Source: Branchiostoma floridae (lineage: Eukaryota; Chordata; Leptocardii; Amphioxiformes; Branchiostomatidae). Taken from it: a DNA stretch of 64,000 nt. Positions 63,491-64,000 of this stretch are shown piece by piece. The stretch lies in assembly GCF_000003815.2 (NCBI RefSeq), contig NC_049984.1, positions 4,562,959 through 4,626,958 on the forward strand. Direction: 5' to 3'. Position numbers and translations under genes: made by a program. The stretch's first letter is position 1. Each line of letters starts with the position of its first letter. The notes below the pieces were generated by a model. It saw only the letters and a list, made by a program, of their open reading frames with translations, had not been told where the DNA came from and searched no databases.

Positions 63491-63606
63491 GATGATACCC
63501 GCAATTACCGTCCTTGCCCACAGTAAACGCTTACTGCTGACAAGAATCCGGACATGTGTATTTTACGTAAGGTCTCCGATAGTGCATCACTACTATCCTG
63601 ATTAAA
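62871..63606 (+). promoter_or_regulatory. Candidate GCSH poly(A) signals
   Basis: The first AATAAA I see after the GCSH stop is at 62871-62876, inside the antisense GPCR copy. ATTAAA at 63601-63606 lies just past it. Either would place much of the GPCR copy in the GCSH 3' UTR. Confidence 0.4.
62977..63404. mobile_element. 428-bp terminal-inverted-repeat element inside the GPCR copy
   Basis: Ends are TAGCCTGGGTACCATCC and GGATGGTACCCAGGCTA. AGCAGCAGG occurs on both flanks (62968-62976 and 63405-63413) and once in the intact GPCR, so it is an 8-9 bp target duplication, suggesting a hAT or Mutator-type non-autonomous element. No transposase is visible. Confidence 0.88.
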
Positions 63607-64000
63607 TCTCGCTCATAGCGGCGCGCCCGGCATCCGCAGGCCCCCTAGCGAGTAGCGTGCTTCGCAGCCTTCTTTCCTTATTGCTTTATTTTGGGGCAAA
63701 AATAGCTAATTAAAAAGCAGTGGCATGTATACTTGGGAGGGGTGGGTGGGTGAACGAATCCCGCAGTGATGTAAGCTTGACGCAAGCGCAGTGAGATACC
63801 ACCTTAAGGGATATCCACATATTGGGGCTCAAAGTGGGGCTTACTACTGTAATATGCACGTTAATCCAGGTAGGTTGTGTAAGTACAATTAAGGAGGCTA
63901 TCCTATATAACCTCCTTGGTACAATGTATTTCTGACAAACTGTAGAATGTATCACCATCACAGGTTAATATTCACTGCTGTATATACAGTGCAATTGGAC

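Overview
This is animal nuclear DNA: split genes with GT/AG introns, no operons, long introns, and a dense population of short inverted-repeat transposons, tRNA-derived SINEs and decayed minisatellites. The repeat types (208-bp fold-back elements with a TA target, elements containing TGAAGGTTAGACATCCAGG, hammerhead-bearing retroelement ends) and the protein relationships suggest a cephalochordate such as Branchiostoma. The species call is inference from recall; no search was run.

Three protein-coding loci can be supported. (1) GSE1, a coiled-coil subunit of CoREST/HDAC co-repressor complexes, lies on the + strand from at least 16842 to a stop at 48029. I resolve 16 coding exons with phase-compatible junctions, giving 1220 codons plus stop. 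Its 5' end is not found. (2) An intronless rhodopsin-like GPCR lies on the - strand at 54545-55597. (3) GCSH, the mitochondrial glycine cleavage H protein, is complete on the + strand with five exons between 58204 and 62275. A second, broken copy of the GPCR (62231-63490, - strand) abuts and partly overlaps the last GCSH exon. In human, GSE1 and GCSH are both on 16q23-q24, so this looks like a piece of old chordate linkage.

Layout: 1-10240 is gene-free and repeat-rich. 10250-16640 is mostly repeat-poor non-coding sequence. 17005-29499 is the 12.5-kb first resolved GSE1 intron; its left part is a nest of SINEs and its remainder is strikingly repeat-poor. 29500-48029 holds the other GSE1 exons. 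48030-54544 is 3' UTR and intergenic DNA with hAT-like elements. 54545-63490 is the GPCR/GCSH/GPCR-pseudogene block.

The most unusual structures concern splice sites and gene overlap. GSE1 exon 8 is preceded by four extra tandem copies of its acceptor plus the first 74 bp of the exon. The end and donor of GSE1 exon 9 are also duplicated. One repeat family, flanked by 11-13 bp direct repeats, sits just upstream of the acceptors of both GSE1 exon 1 and GCSH exon 5. The last residues and stop codon of GCSH come from the antisense strand of the GPCR pseudogene, so the GCSH 3' UTR should be antisense to the intact GPCR. Further signals are hammerhead-ribozyme cores in retroelement relics, a perfect 44-bp palindrome at 11113-11156, and a nearly 300-bp hairpin just after the GCSH exon 4 donor.
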